Assembly (NCBI GenBank): GCA_028023455.1
Contig: JAQFVV010006476.1
Location: 248,001-312,000 of the forward strand
Length of the DNA stretch: 64,000 nucleotides
Origin: Epiperipatus broadwayi
Lineage: Eukaryota; Onychophora; Udeonychophora; Euonychophora; Peripatidae
Direction: 5' to 3'
Positions within the stretch are counted from its first letter, which is position 1; the number at the start of each line of letters is the position of its first letter. Below, one piece after another: positions 45,447 to 58,149 of this stretch. The notes beneath the pieces were generated by a model. That model was not told where the DNA came from. It did no database searches and saw only the letters and a program-made list of their open reading frames with translations. The position numbers were made by a program, and so were the translations under genes.

Positions 45447-48105
45447 CATAGTATGCAAGGAGTTTGCTGTTAACTGAAAAAAGACCCATTGATTCCTCTT
45501 GAAGGTCTTAAAAGAATTGAGCATGGCAAATTTCCCAATGTCCACCCTACATGTTCTCGTCATTATGACTGTTATTACTATGTGATTTTTCATATAGTAT
45601 AAAAACATGGATGGGTTACTCACCAACAGAGTTTAATATTTCTGAAGACCAAGAAACACCATGGTCTTTCTTCCCAGTTGCTTGATAGCTCTTAACTGAA
45701 ATATCATTTGAGTTTTCTTGAATATGAAATAAATGTGTGTGAATGTAAAATAATTCTTTTCTAATAAATATTTTTAATCATGATAGACAAAAATAAATCA
45801 TGACCTTTATTCCCAGCAAGCTATAAAATCGCCAGCCAAGACAGCAGTTGGTGGGCAAAAGTGCTAAGAATCTCCCAATTGCAGACATAGGCAGCCATAT
45901 GATGACAACCTTTTACTTAGGTACTTACAACTGCAGATCACTTACAAGTGAAGGAAATTGCAAGAATTGTCTCATATTAATTGGAACATCATTGGAATTT
46001 GTGAAGTTAGAAGAAAAGGGGATAAGAATTGATTTAAAGATTGGACATGTACTGTACTACAAAGGCATAAATATTGGAGTAGAATTCATTATAAATAAAA
46101 GGTGGAAGACAACACTGTGGAAGTTGATAGTGTATCGGATAGCAGATACTTCAGGTTTATGCCCAACAAGTTCTCATAGTGATGAAGATTTCTATATGCA
46201 TATATAAAAAGCTTTAGATCAGATCAAACACTTTACTATGTTATGGCACACTTTTATGCTAGAATTCGTAAACAATTGAAAGATGACAGTACTGTAGGCA
46301 AATATGATTATGGTGATAGAAATGAGAAGACTAGTAAAGTTTGCAGAAAAAAAAAAACTTTATGAATTCTTTTTTTGAAAAAAATGTTTAACAGAAATGG
46401 ACATGGAAGCATCCAAATGAAGGTACAGCAGAATTGGATTATATTTTGACTAACAGAAAATACATATTTCAAGATTGTAATGCTATTAATAAATTCAACA
46501 CAGGAAGTGATCATCGATTAGTGAGACGTAAGATACATGTTAATGCAAAATTATAGACAATAAAGTATTAAAAAAAACAATATTCACAATTGATATTCCT
46601 TATTTTCAAAAACATTCTAATGTATTTAAATGAGAACTTGCAGATCACTTTCAAATATTAGATTTTTTATCATGATTCAGATGCAAATGAAATCAATAAA
46701 AAAATAACTGACATACTTTTAAAAATTGCAACCAATTTAGTTGATAAAAAAAAAAAAGCAATTGGCTAGTAAAACTTCTACCGAGATTAGAGAATTTATG
46801 GGAAAAAGAAGGAATATGAACATGATGCATTAAGGATGGAATATTTCAAATTTTGTAAAATGGTGCTAGTTGATAATGATATAAATAAAGTATAATTGTG
46901 AATCAACAAGAGAAACTATAGAAGAGAATAAAAGTCTCAAGAGTGTAAAACAATATTTTGGTATTGGTAGGAAACTTATTTTTGCAATAAGAAAGAAGGA
47001 TGGAACTATTACTAAAAAGAGAGATGACATCATGAGATATGAAGAAGAGTTCTATCAATTAAATAATAATAAAAAACAAAGAAAAGTACCTCTTACAAAT
47101 ATTATTCCTTCTGAATTTTCCAGGATTTTAAATGAAGTGAGACATGCAATTAAATTTATGAAGAAGGGAAAGCTCCAGGTAATGATAAAATTATAAATGA
47201 TATCTGAATAAAAGCAGTGAAGAAATAGAAAATTTTTTGGCAGTTATATTCCAAATGTTTAAATTATAAAGATATACCAGATGACTGACAAAATGCAGAA
47301 TCAATATTAATATTTAAAAAAAATAATAAAAAAGATATTAGAAACTAAAGACCTATCAGTCTTTTATCAGGCCTATATAAATTTTTTACCAAAATAATTA
47401 CAACTTGTCTACAACAAACTTTGGACTTTAACCAGCTAAAAGAACAAACTGGATTTAAAAGTGGTTTTAGTGCAATGGATCATATGAAAGTATTTAGAGA
47501 AGTTATAGAAAGGATCAATGAATATGAGTTGCCATTATGCTTTGGATTTATAGATTATGAAAAGGCATTTGATTCTATAAGCATTTCTTCAGTGATTAAA
47601 GTATTGGCTCATCAAGGTATAGATCCAGGATATTGTTATATTCTGAATAATATTTATAAAAATGCAACAGCAACAATTAGATTACATAATAAAATACTAG
47701 ATAGATTAACATTGCAAAGTGTGTATATATAACAGGGTAAAAGCATACCTCCAAAACTTTTTACGGCAGTACTGCAAGAAGTATTTTGTGGATTAAAATA
47801 AGAAGATAAAGAAATAAAAGTGGAGATTATTTAAGTCATGGAGATTTTGCAGATGATGCAGTTGTTTTTGAAAATAATGTTTCAGGAAATGTTGCAAGAG
47901 TTATCAGATGAAAGTAATAGTATATGACTAAATGTAAATGTTAAAAAAACTAAAGTAATGTTTAATGTATTTTCTCGAAAAATGAAAATAAAGGTTATTA
48001 ATGATGATTTAGAAAAAAGTTAACAACTATAAATACTATGGTCAGAATATTATTACAAATTGAAACATAATGGATGAAATTAATTATAGAATTAAACTTA
48101 ATATA
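45447..48105 (+). mobile_element. RTE-type LINE, copy B (more decayed, 3'-truncated)
   Basis: It aligns with copy C from the 5' end (GCAAGGAGTTTGCTGTTAAC) through the endonuclease and RT (FGFIDYEKAFDSISISSVIK near 47545, then a degenerate FADDAVVF near 47845). Similarity stops near AATTAAACTTAATA (about 48100), before the FGRNN block, so about 500 bp of the 3' end including the TGATGA tail is missing. Many single-base indels and stops. LINEs are usually truncated at the 5' end, so the 3' loss is probably a later deletion. Confidence 0.85.
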
Positions 48106-49302
48106 TTACACCATATACATCTTAATTGACACTCTACAATAAAGTTTAATATATGATTTATTTTATCTCCTTTTGTCTACAGTTTCAACTGTCCAGCAGT
48201 TATCATCAAAGCTGATGATGACTGCTGGACAGTTGAATAATATATTCAAAAAGGTTTATTAATTGCAGATTCATTTAGTAGAACATCAATACTATGTGCA
48301 TAAACAATATTAAAAGAATGCTAAAAACATATATATCCAGATCTATTTGGCTATGTAAATGAATTATTCTATGATCTCTAACAAAAATGATATGCAAATA
48401 ATTTTATTTTTATAATTTAAATAATAGACAAGGTGAAAAAAAATCAATTTTTCATATATACAAATAACAAGTAAATTTAAAAATGATAATTACAATATAT
48501 ATATATAAAATCAAACATACTTTGCTTTTAAAATATGGACAATGGCTATACAATAAATACTTTAGTTATAAAATTTATTAGAGACATGGTTGTTCGGATA
48601 CATAATCATATAATAATAATAAAAAAATACAAATAATTATCCAACAAAAGTCATAGAAAATAGAATAAATTAAATTTCAAAATAAAATTAAAGAAACAAC
48701 TTATTTGAAAAAAATAAATTTTACAGATATACTAATAAAAAATGATGACTCAATATACGAAATACACGTAACATAAAAAGAATGCAAAAAAAAAAAAAAA
48801 TTGGATCCATTTAACAATACTGATATAATTTTTTTTTTTTTTAAACCAAGAAATCACACTACCAAATTTATTATAATTTTTTTCTGTTTAAAAAACGTTC
48901 TTAGATCCTAATTGTTAAAAATCAGGTTTTTTTTGGAAACTTAAAAGTATGTTTTATTTTTTTTTTGCAATATTGTAAATGATTTAAATATTTAGCTTCC
49001 AAAAAATAATTTTGTATTTGTTAGTACATATACATAATGTACATAGATAGTCATTCATAAACAAGTAGTCTTCCAGTTCCAGGAGTAACATGATGAATTT
49101 TGTGATGACTAATAAACCAATCTGTGAATCACAAATATTTAACATATAGAACATGATGGCCTAGCTTTTTGACTACTTTGCAATACTAATTTTTAATTTT
49201 TTCAACATAAATTTTTTCTTTATGGAAATATTATGCCACCACGTCTCTAAAGTATTTTATTTTGTCACTTCAATGAAAACAACCAACACTGCACTTCTTT
49301 AA
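48106..49302. other. AT-rich spacer with one strong hairpin
   Basis: Gene-free, with homopolymer runs around 48790-48840. The hairpin at 48186-48235 is the only distinct structure. Confidence 0.55.
48186..48235. repeat. Long near-perfect hairpin
   Basis: CAACTGTCCAGCAGT at 48186-48200 pairs with ACTGCTGGACAGTTG at 48221-48235, and the stem continues inward through ATCATC/GATGAT to a short loop. It is GC-richer than its surroundings and is flanked by A/T-rich sequence. Confidence 0.8.
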
Positions 49303-49402
49303 AACAGGCAAAAAACTCTCCATACAGTATTGCCACTCAGTGCAAGCCAGAGCAATCAATGGATGCCAAAACGCTTGTGCATAAAATCCCCATATAGCAT
49401 CT
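49303..49402 (-). mobile_element. Truncated copy of the 124-bp MITE
   Basis: Carries GGCAAAAAACTCTCCATACAGTA followed by an interior that matches the reverse complement of 62085-62208 (AATCAATGGATGCCA, then CTTGTGCATAAAATCCC). The other terminal repeat is missing. Confidence 0.75.
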
Positions 49403-50316
49403 ATTCATCCAATATCTCCAGACTAGTTTCTGCCTTGTGGCCTTCATCAGTGAGGAGCCTTGGATCTGAGAGCACTGCACCTAGATCTTAGGACCTAATG
49501 GTGATCATGTAATGTTTCCGCACATCTTTTGAATGTTTTTGAGATAATCCTAATAATATAGATGTAGTCAATCTCTTGTATGAAAATCATGCTTAAAGAC
49601 ATTATAAAACATTTTTTTTAACCAATATCACAACTCCAGACTATGTACTGCTATTACAGCAGCATACATCTTTCTTTTATCACCTTTCTGCCACTCATTG
49701 TAAGCTTTAGTAATTAATAAATGCCAAATGATAGTGCCCAATAAATCATTATTCTCTGCTGTCCAATGTTATCAGACCAGTTTCAAGCTTATAGCTTTCA
49801 TCAGTGAAAAGCTTTGGATATTAAATCAGTCCCTCAAACTTTTAGGATCTAATGCACCTCGCCTTTAACAATCATTATTTACTTCTCTGATATATTATTA
49901 AACTATCAGCCCAAAGTGAAAAATCTATAAATGACTTCAGTCTTGGCTATAGACATATAGATCTGAAACCAGTTAAGTTTCTATATATTAGGCTGCAGAA
50001 AGGAGTTTGCTATTAACTGAAAGGAGACCCTTTGATTCCTCTTGGAGGCCTTAAAGGAACCGAGCAGGGCAAATTCCTAATGTCCACTCCATACGTTCTT
50101 GTCGTTGCAGCTGTTATTACTATGTGATTATTCATATAGTATACGAACATGGATGGGCTGCTCACCAACACGCATTAGCCAGCGTGGTGAGTTTATTGGC
50201 TTTTTACCTCTGAGTTTAAGATCAAGAAACACCATGGTCTTTCTTCTCAGTGCCTGATAAGGCAGAATGAATGTTTGTGTAAATGATAACTATTTTTTCA
50301 ATACATATATACAATT

Positions 50317-51678
50317 ATGACAGACAAAAATAAAGCATGGCCCTTATTCCCAGGAGGCTGTAAAGTCACCAACCAAGGCAGCGGTTGGTGGCCGAAGGCG
50401 GAGGGTGCTAAGAATCCCCTGATTGTGGACCCAGGCTGCCATTTGATGACGACTTTTTATTTAGGTACTTACAACTGCAGATCACTTTCAAGTGAAGGAA
50501 GATTGCAAAAATTAGAAGAAGAATTGTCTTATATTAAATGGGACATTATTGGACTTTGTGAAGTTAGAAGAAAAGGTGAAGAAACAATTGATTTAAAAAG
50601 TGGACATATACTCTATTATAAAGGCACACATATTGGAAATACAAGTGGAGTAGGATTCATTATAAATAAAAAGTGGAAGAACAATATTGTGGAGATTGAT
50701 GGTGTATCGGACAGAGTTGCAAGATTAGTTATACAACTTAATAGCAGATACCAAATGCAGATAATTCAGGTTTATGCCCCAACAAGTTCTCATAGTGATG
50801 AAGTAGTAGAAGATTTTTATATGGATGTACAAAAGGCTTTTGATCAGAGTAAACAACATTTTAAAATTGTTATGGGAGACTTTAATGCTAGAATTGGTAG
50901 ACAAATGAAAGATGAAATTGCTGTAGGTAATTTTGGTTATGGTAATAGAAATGAGAGAGGACATAGACTTGTGGAGTTTGCAGAAAAAGAAAAACTTTAT
51001 ATTATGAATTCATTTTTTGAGAAAAATGTTAAAAGGAAATGGACATGGAAGTATCCAAATGAAGGTACAGCAGAATTGGATTATATTTTGACTAACAGGA
51101 AATACATATTTCAAGATTGTAATGTTCTTAATAAATTTAACACAGGAAGTGATCATCGATTAGTAAGGTGTAAGTTACATGTTAATGTAAAACTAGAGAG
51201 ACAAAAATTATTGAGAAAAACAATATTTACAGTTGATATTTCTAATCTTCAGAAACATTCTAATGAATTTAAATTAGAACTTACAAATAGGTTTCAAGTG
51301 TTAGGAGATTTTGAACATGATTCAGATTTGAATGAAATTAATATGAAAATAACTGATACACTTTTAAAAACTGCAAAAAAGATAGCTGGTAGAAAAAAGC
51401 AGCAATTGACTAATAAAATTTCTACTGAGACTAGAGAATTTATGAAGAAAAGAAGGAATATGAAGATATACAAAAATGATGTATTAAAAAGAATTGAATA
51501 TCTCGAATTTTGTAAAATGGTACGGAAAAGAGTTGAAAATGATATAAGAAAGTATAACTGTGAAATAGCAAGGAAAGCTGTAGAAGAAAATAAAAGTCTC
51601 AAGAATGTTAAACAACATTTTGGTATTGGTAGGAAATTTATATCTGCAATAAGAAAAAAAAGATGGAATTATTACTAA
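50317..51678 (+). pseudogene. LINE endonuclease half of the polyprotein
   Basis: It starts at an ATG in ACAATTATGACAGAC and runs 453 residues. Residues 1-45 are an N-terminal extension with GCKVTNQGSGWWPKAEG. The apurinic-type endonuclease spans about 46-290, with YNCRS at 52, the catalytic Glu in LCEVRR at 82, QVYAPTSS at 151, GDFNARIG at 187-194, RNERG at 211 and the catalytic SDH at 278-280. All expected active-site residues are present. A linker rich in Lys and Asn follows to residue 445. The last residues (KKRWNYY) are out of frame, after an extra A in a poly-A run; copy B keeps the original frame there. Proteins of this type are often annotated as craniofacial development protein 2-like. 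Confidence 0.88.
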
Positions 51679-51694
51679 AAAGAGAGATGACATC

Positions 51695-53269
51695 ATGAAA
51701 TTGGTAGATTTTTATCAAGAATTATATAGTAATAAAGAACAAGTACCTCCTGTATCTATTACATCTTCCGAATTGCCCAGAATTTTAAATGAAGAAGTGA
51801 GACATGCAATTAAATGTATGAAGAAAGGAAAGGCTCCAGGAAATGAAGGAATTATAATTGATAGATTAAAAGAAGCAGGTGAAGAAGTAGAAACAATTTT
51901 AGCAAAGTTATATACCAAATGTCTAAATGATAAAGATGTACCGGAAGATTGGAAGAATGCAGTAATAATATTAATATTTAAAAAAGATGATAAAGAAGAT
52001 ATTAGAAATTACAGACCTATCAGCCTTTTATCAGTTTTATATAAAATTTTTACCAAGATAATTACAACTCGTCTACAGAGAACTTTGGATTTCCACCAAC
52101 CAAGAGAACAAGCTGGATTTAAAAGTGGTTTTAGTACAATAGATCATATCCAGGTATTGAGAGAAGTCATAGAAAGGACAAATGAATATGAGTTGTCATT
52201 ATGTTTTGGATTTGTAGATTATGAAAAGGCATTCGATTCTATACACATTTCTTCAGTGATTAAAGCATTGGATCATCAAGGTATAGATCCAGGATATTGT
52301 CATATTTTAAAGAATATTTATAAAAATGCAACAGCAACAATTAGATTACATAATGATACTGGAAAAATCAACATTGAGAAAGGTGTAAGGCAAGGTGACT
52401 CCATATCTCCAAAACTTTTTACAGCAGTGCTGCAAGAAATATTTTGTGGATTAAAATGGGAAACTAAAGAAATGAAAGTAAATGGAGAGTATTTAAGTCA
52501 TTTAGATTTTGCAGATGATGTAGTTGTTTTTGCAAATAATGCTTCAGAGCTGCAGGAAATGTTGCAGGAGTTAGCAGATGAAAGTAGAAAAGTAGGACTA
52601 AAGATAAATGTTAAAAAGACTAAAGTAATGTTTAATCGATTTGCTCAAAATATGAAAATAAAGATTGATTATGAAGAATTAGAAGAAGTTAACAGTTACA
52701 AATACCTAGGTCAGATTATTAATACAGATGGAAACATAATGGAGGAAATTAATCATAGAATTAAACTTGGTTGGAGTGCTTTTGGTAGAAATAACTTGAT
52801 ACTAAAAGGAAATATGCCAATGTGTTTGAAAAGAATGGTTTTTAACAAATGTGTTTTACCAGTTCTTACTTATGGATCTGAGACTTGGACACTTAATAGA
52901 AGAGCAATACAGAGACTTCAGACCACTCAAAGGAGTATGGAGAGATGTATGTTGGGAGTAACAAGAAGAGATCGAAAACACAATGTATGGGTAAGACAAC
53001 AAACAGGTGTTACTGACCTTATTGAAAAAATTAAAAGATTGAAATGGAGTTGGGCTGGACATATTGCTAGAAGAAATGATAATAGATGGACAATTGAAAT
53101 TTTAAACTGGATTCCAAGATATTGTAAAAGACCCAGAAAGAGACCACATGTGAGATGGATGGATGAAATAAGAAAGTGTGCAGGGGTGTTGTGGAAAAGG
53201 GAGGCTAAAGATTGGAGATGGATTAAACTTGGAGAGACCTTCATCCTGCAGTGGATTGATAATGGTTGA
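51695..53269 (+). pseudogene. LINE reverse transcriptase half of the polyprotein
   Basis: This frame, +1 relative to the endonuclease, is open from about 51661; the first ATG is at 51695 and gives 524 residues. RT motifs occur in order: KGKAPGNEGIIID at 44-56 (copy A has D where this copy has E in APGNDG), NYRPISLLSVLYK at 105-117, GFKSGF at 141, FGFVDYEKAFDS at 171-182 (motif A Asp), KGVRQGDSISPKLF at 229-242, and the catalytic FADD at 272-275. After the RT come SYKYLGQI, VLTYGSETWTLNRR, WAGHIARR and VRWMDEIRKCAG, typical of RTE-type C-termini. It ends TGGATTGATAATGGTTGA. The frame is intact apart from the upstream shift. Confidence 0.9.
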
Positions 53270-55849
53270 TGATGATGATATTAGACTATCCTTAGTTTTA
53301 AATAACTGTAAGCATTGGTATCTTGAAGTCAAGATTTAATATAAACCCAATAAACATCTGTCTCCAGATTATATATTGCTGCTGTAGCAGCATATATCTT
53401 TCTTTCACCACTTCCATGCCACTTACTGTAAATTTTAATAAATAACAGATGCATATGATAGTGTTAATAAATCCTTATTTTGTGTTATTCTATCCAATAT
53501 CTCTCAGACTAGTTTATACGCATTTCGAGAGCGAGGAGTTTTGGATTTTAGATCGGTGCCCCTGGATCTTTGGACTGTAATGCATCTTCCTTTTAGCAAC
53601 TATATTTATTTCTCTGATATACTCTTAAACTATCAGCTCAAACTGAAAACATTAAATGTTTTCAATCTTAGCTGATTTTCATGTTTAATCATATGGATCT
53701 AAAATCAGTTCAGTTTTTATATAATACAGCATCATCATATGTACCTCTGTCTTGGGAATCAATAAAATATCATGTAATCTCAGTTTACATATTGCTATTA
53801 TAGTAGCATACATCTTTCATCACTTACTGGAAGTTTTAATAAATAACAGATGCCAGATAATAGTCCTAATAAATTCTTATTCTGTGCTGTCCTATCCAAT
53901 ATCTCTGATTTCAAACTTACGGATTTCACCAGTAAGGAGCTTTAGTTCTTAGATCAGTAACCCTGGACTTAAAGTTTGAATGCATCTTCCTTTTAGTAAT
54001 CAATATTTACTTCTTTGATATTCTAATAAGCTATATTTGCTTGTTTAGTCATAGATTTGAAACCAGTTCAGTTTCTATATATGGTGTCCTTAATCTTTCA
54101 AACTATAGGCATTTCTAACTTGTGAACAGGATTTGGTATTAATCAATAAAATATCTTATAACTAACACACAATTCCAACTTACATAACTAACACATGATT
54201 CCAACTTACATATTGCCTATTATAGTAGCATATATCTTTCTTTCATCACTTACATGTAGGTTTAGTAAATAATAGATGACTCACAATAATGCTTAATAAA
54301 TTATTATCCTGTGCTTTCCTATCTAATATCCTTAGAATAGTTTCAAGCATATGGCTTTCATCAATGGAGTTTTGGATCTTAGATCCATACTCCTGGACCT
54401 TTCGTATTGCTATTATCTTTCTTTCATCACCAACATGCCACTTACCGTAAGTTTTAGTACATAAATGACACATGATAATGCTTAATATTCTTATTTTGTG
54501 TTGTCCTAACTTATAGTTGTCATCAATGGAGTTTTGGATCATTGATCAGTACATCTAAGACCTATGCACTCTAATGCATCTTCCTTTTAACAACCATTAT
54601 TTACTTGTCTGATATATTATTAAGCTACTACTCCAAACTGAAAATATAAAAATGCTTTCAATCTTAGCTAACTTACTTTAGTCAAATAGACCTGAAACCA
54701 ATTCAGTTTCTATATATTATGGTGTCCTTAATCATTCAAGCAACTTTAGACATCTTTATCTGTGGACCCAATTTGGTATTACTCAATAAAATATCATGAC
54801 TCCAGCTTACTACATTGCTATAATAATAGCATACATCTTTCTTTTATTGCTTATTGTGAGTTTCAGTAAAGAATAAATGCTACTTGGTAATGCTTAATAT
54901 ATGCTTTTCTGTGCTGTCCTATTCAATAAACTCAAGGCTAGTTTCAAGCTTATGGTTTTCATCAGTAAGAAGCTTTGGAGTTGAGATCAGTGCCCCTGAT
55001 CTAATACCCACTCCCTTTAGCAACCAACCATTACTTATTTGTCTGACATACTAATAAGCTATTATCCCAAACTAAAAACATATAATTTTTTTCAATCTTA
55101 GCCAACTTGCTTGTATAACCATATCGATCTGAAAACAGTTTAGTCTTTATATATATTATGGCATACTTAAGTTTTTTTTGAACAACTATAAACACCTATC
55201 TTGTGGCGAGGATTTGGTATAAACCAATAAAATATCAATTTTACCACATGCCTCCAGCTTACATATTGCTGTTATAGCAGCATACATTTTTTTTTACCAC
55301 CTCTATGCCACTTTTTTTGTAATAGATGCCAGAATGATGCTTAATAAATCCCTATCCTGTACTATCATATTCAATATTCTATTAGTTGGTCAAAGAAAGA
55401 TATATATATATTTATAACTATAACAATATACTAGCTGGAGTCATGTGGATATTTTATTGGTTTACACCAAAACCTGGCAATAAAATAGTTGCCTATAGTT
55501 AAATAAAAACTAAGGACATCATAATATATAGAAACTGGAATGGTTTCCGATCTATATGACTACACATATAAGTTGGCTAAAATTGAAAATATTTATATGT
55601 TTTTCAGTTTGGGCTGATAGTTTAAGAGTATACTTGAGAGGTAAATAATGGTTGCTAGAGGAAAGGTACACTAGATTCTAAAGGTTCAGGATCACTGATC
55701 TAAAATCTAAAGCTCCTCACTGACGAAAGTCATTAACTTGGAAACTAATCTGAAGAGATGGCACAAGAGAGCGAGTGGCGAAAGTGGAAAAATATATGCT
55801 GCTAAAAACACACTTGAAGTAAATATTGTATTGTTCATTCATTTTACAT

Positions 55850-57000
55850 TTCCAATTCAATGAAGATGTGATTTTGCAATACTAGATTCTATCACATCTA
55901 GTGAATTGAAAAACATATTATTTGGTTTTGCCAATTAATATTGTTTACAATTTTAAGGAGCATCCTTAAATGAAACATTTCTAATGCTTTATAGTATGCT
56001 GATAAAATGACCAAAAATCATTTTCATACAATATATTCGATAAAATAGCAGCTGCATATGCAGCTAAAATACCTGCAATAGTTAGTTTTCTGTGATGATA
56101 TACTCTAACTTATTCAATGCAGTAGTATATTGTGATCTAAGTCCATCTTTCTATTTATAAAATTACCAAATATTTATACTGATTTATATTCTCAAATTGA
56201 TAGCCATCCAAAGTAAAAGTGGTGAGGATTTTATTTTTGTCACTGGCTCATAAAGAATTTGCGAATTTTTTGAACAGTAATTAATAATAAGCCTGTATAT
56301 GTTGTGTTTAAAACGTTAGAATATTCTGACTAATCAACTGGCAAAAATAGAACAATTATCAGCATATTGTTGTTTTCACTTTGAAGTAATTCAAATTAAA
56401 AATGCCAACCAGATCATCTTCATCACTGTTTCACTAGCTGCATATATACGGTTTCAAAACAAATGTCATAAAAATCGAAAACAATGTTGGAGTAAGTATA
56501 TATCCTTGTTAACACCAGTTTTCATTTCAAGTGCCTGTAATAATGACCCTTCCTCTCATTTCATCATTTTGAAGCTGTATAATATAAATTTTGATGACTA
56601 ATCAATTAATTTCAAACAATGCCATAAACTTGTTGGATTAATGAAGTCAAATGCCTTAACCAAATCAATGAAAGCTATACACAAATCGTCTTTGGTTATT
56701 GATACTCTTCTAACATTTTCTTGACAATAAAAATTATGCTTATTGTGCTTTTTCATTCTCTAAATGCATACAGTCTCTAGTAATCATTCTAATATGACTG
56801 AAAGGAATCTATTCAACAAAATCCTTTCAAGTATTCTAGCTGTAGTGGATAATAATGATACTGCACCTAGACTTATCTATTTCCTTTATTTTTTACTATA
56901 TATTATATTATTAAATATATGTGCATTTTCTACCACAAAAAAAATATATAGACGATTACTCCACATTCTATAAATTTTCATATTCACACTTTTAGTTAAC
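55850..57000 (-). mobile_element. Lineage 2 LINE fossil, antisense
   Basis: The minus strand encodes a readable RT motif A block around 56700-56620: LCIAFIDLVKAFDFINPTSL, then LWHCLKLID. Upstream (about 56870-56800) is TTARILERILLNRFLSV. Downstream, the complement of AGAATATTCTGACTAATCAACTGGC (56325-56350) matches the related fossils at 5040-5060 and 24790-24820. It has stops and indels throughout, so it is dead. Confidence 0.72.
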
Positions 57001-58140
57001 CATAATGGCTTAGTAAACATATACATCAGAACTATAATTTCTGTAATACATTCATTTATGATCAAAGTATGTTATATGCAATTGTGATTGAAATAAAAGT
57101 AAAAAAGGCTGCCATTCTATGCTAAATATTTATTCTTGAAACAAATGACAACATTAAAACAAAAATGGCCATTTTCTAATATCCAGCCACTTTTATGTCT
57201 GCCAGCATAATGCAGCAAATATAAGTTTAGACTGGTGGGTGCTGAGAAGATCTAAGGGGACACTACTGGTCCAAGATATAATAGAGTTGAGAACAAGCCC
57301 ATGCTCCCTTTGGGTATACTCGTAAAAACATTCTGAAAAGTCTTATTAATCAATCATAAATGCATATTTGAACCAACATTTACCTACTTTTTGGCCAAAT
57401 GTGTTTCTACTAGTCTATACACAATGACGTTTTGCAAGCTTGAGCAAGACATGCATTTTCGAATCATGCAAGTTTTACCAAGATTATCACGTATACAGAG
57501 CAACGATCATTGAACATTATTATAAATTGAGTGAACATTTTTTAAAGAATAAGTTTGTTTCAACACCCCTTCAGGGAAATTGTAAAACTAAAGTTCAGTG
57601 TAGTGCATATATACAGAGCACAATAAAAAGTTAACTTATGTCGTGTATTTTATATTATTAGCACAAATAATTATTGCCAAATTGGTAAGTACCTAGTTGT
57701 TGTCTTTTTTATTATTTATTATTAGTATATATTTTAAATTTTGCTTAAGATTATTGTGATGTGAATGTAAGGTGAAATTAAATACGACAATTACCAAGTG
57801 GCTTGAATTCGATTCTCGACCGAAAATAATATTTATATTTCAATTTAGTTTCACCACAAAATATCTACAGAGTTCGCTTTATCAAAGGTCTAAATTTGAT
57901 TTTGGAATCCTTATTAATAATGATTATTTTACTATTTGTGCTAAATATCAATCGATTTTCTATTTGCCATCAACAAATATCTGATGTAGATATAGTCTTT
58001 TAGGTTTTTTATTAGTAGGAGGTATTTATGTAAAGTAACGGTGTTACAATAAATTTAGATATAATATAATTAATCACATTATTTATTTTATTTTCCAGAT
58101 AGAACTACGTTGCATTGAAAAAAAAAATATAAACAGTATA
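57001..58140. other. Gap between LINE and hAT fossils, unassigned
   Basis: AT-rich with a GC-richer patch at 57185-57320 (CTGGTGGGTGCTGAGAAG, then GGACACTACTGGTCC) that I could not assign. A 70-codon frame at 57772-57984 may belong to the 5' part of the hAT element but has no motif. Confidence 0.4.
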
Positions 58141-58149
58141 ATGTAGACT

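Larger units (their letters stand above)
49991..53277 (+). mobile_element. RTE-type LINE, copy C (nearly intact)
   Basis: About 3.3 kb. It contains a 5' UTR of about 325 bp, an endonuclease frame (50317-51678), an RT frame (51695-53269) and a very short 3' end of TGATGATGATGA type, as is usual in RTE-clade LINEs. ATATTAG occurs at both edges (49985-49991 and 53278-53284), a probable target duplication. The insertion interrupts the 420-bp tandem unit between CAGTTAAGTTTCTATATATTA and the following block. One frameshift in an A-run near 51653-51661 separates the two halves of what is a single polyprotein in its relatives; otherwise the frame is open. Confidence 0.92.
49403..55800. repeat. Tandem array, period about 420 bp, carrying the LINE copy C insertion
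   Basis: The recurring block AGCATACATCTTTCTTT (with variants) appears at about 49670, 53388, 53808, 54224, 54829 and 55278, with a partial unit near 54410. Spacing is 416-450 bp once the 3.3-kb LINE is removed (49670 to 53388 becomes about 430). Each unit also carries CAGTTCAGTTTCTATATAT, AATAAAATATCAT, CCAATATCTC and TGCATCTTCCTTTTAG blocks. A last unit at about 55420-55790 is in the opposite orientation (GCTCCTCACTGACGAAAG), forming a long inverted repeat with the others. A fragment of a further unit lies at 49400-49510. Noncoding; function unknown. Confidence 0.8.

Noticed and set aside
50725-53332. Several antisense frames of 65-105 codons across LINE copies A and C
   Set aside because: They are shadows of the LINE coding strand.
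54246-54542. A 98-codon minus-strand frame as a gene
   Set aside because: It lies wholly within the 420-bp tandem array and reads the repeat unit; neighbouring units do not keep it open.
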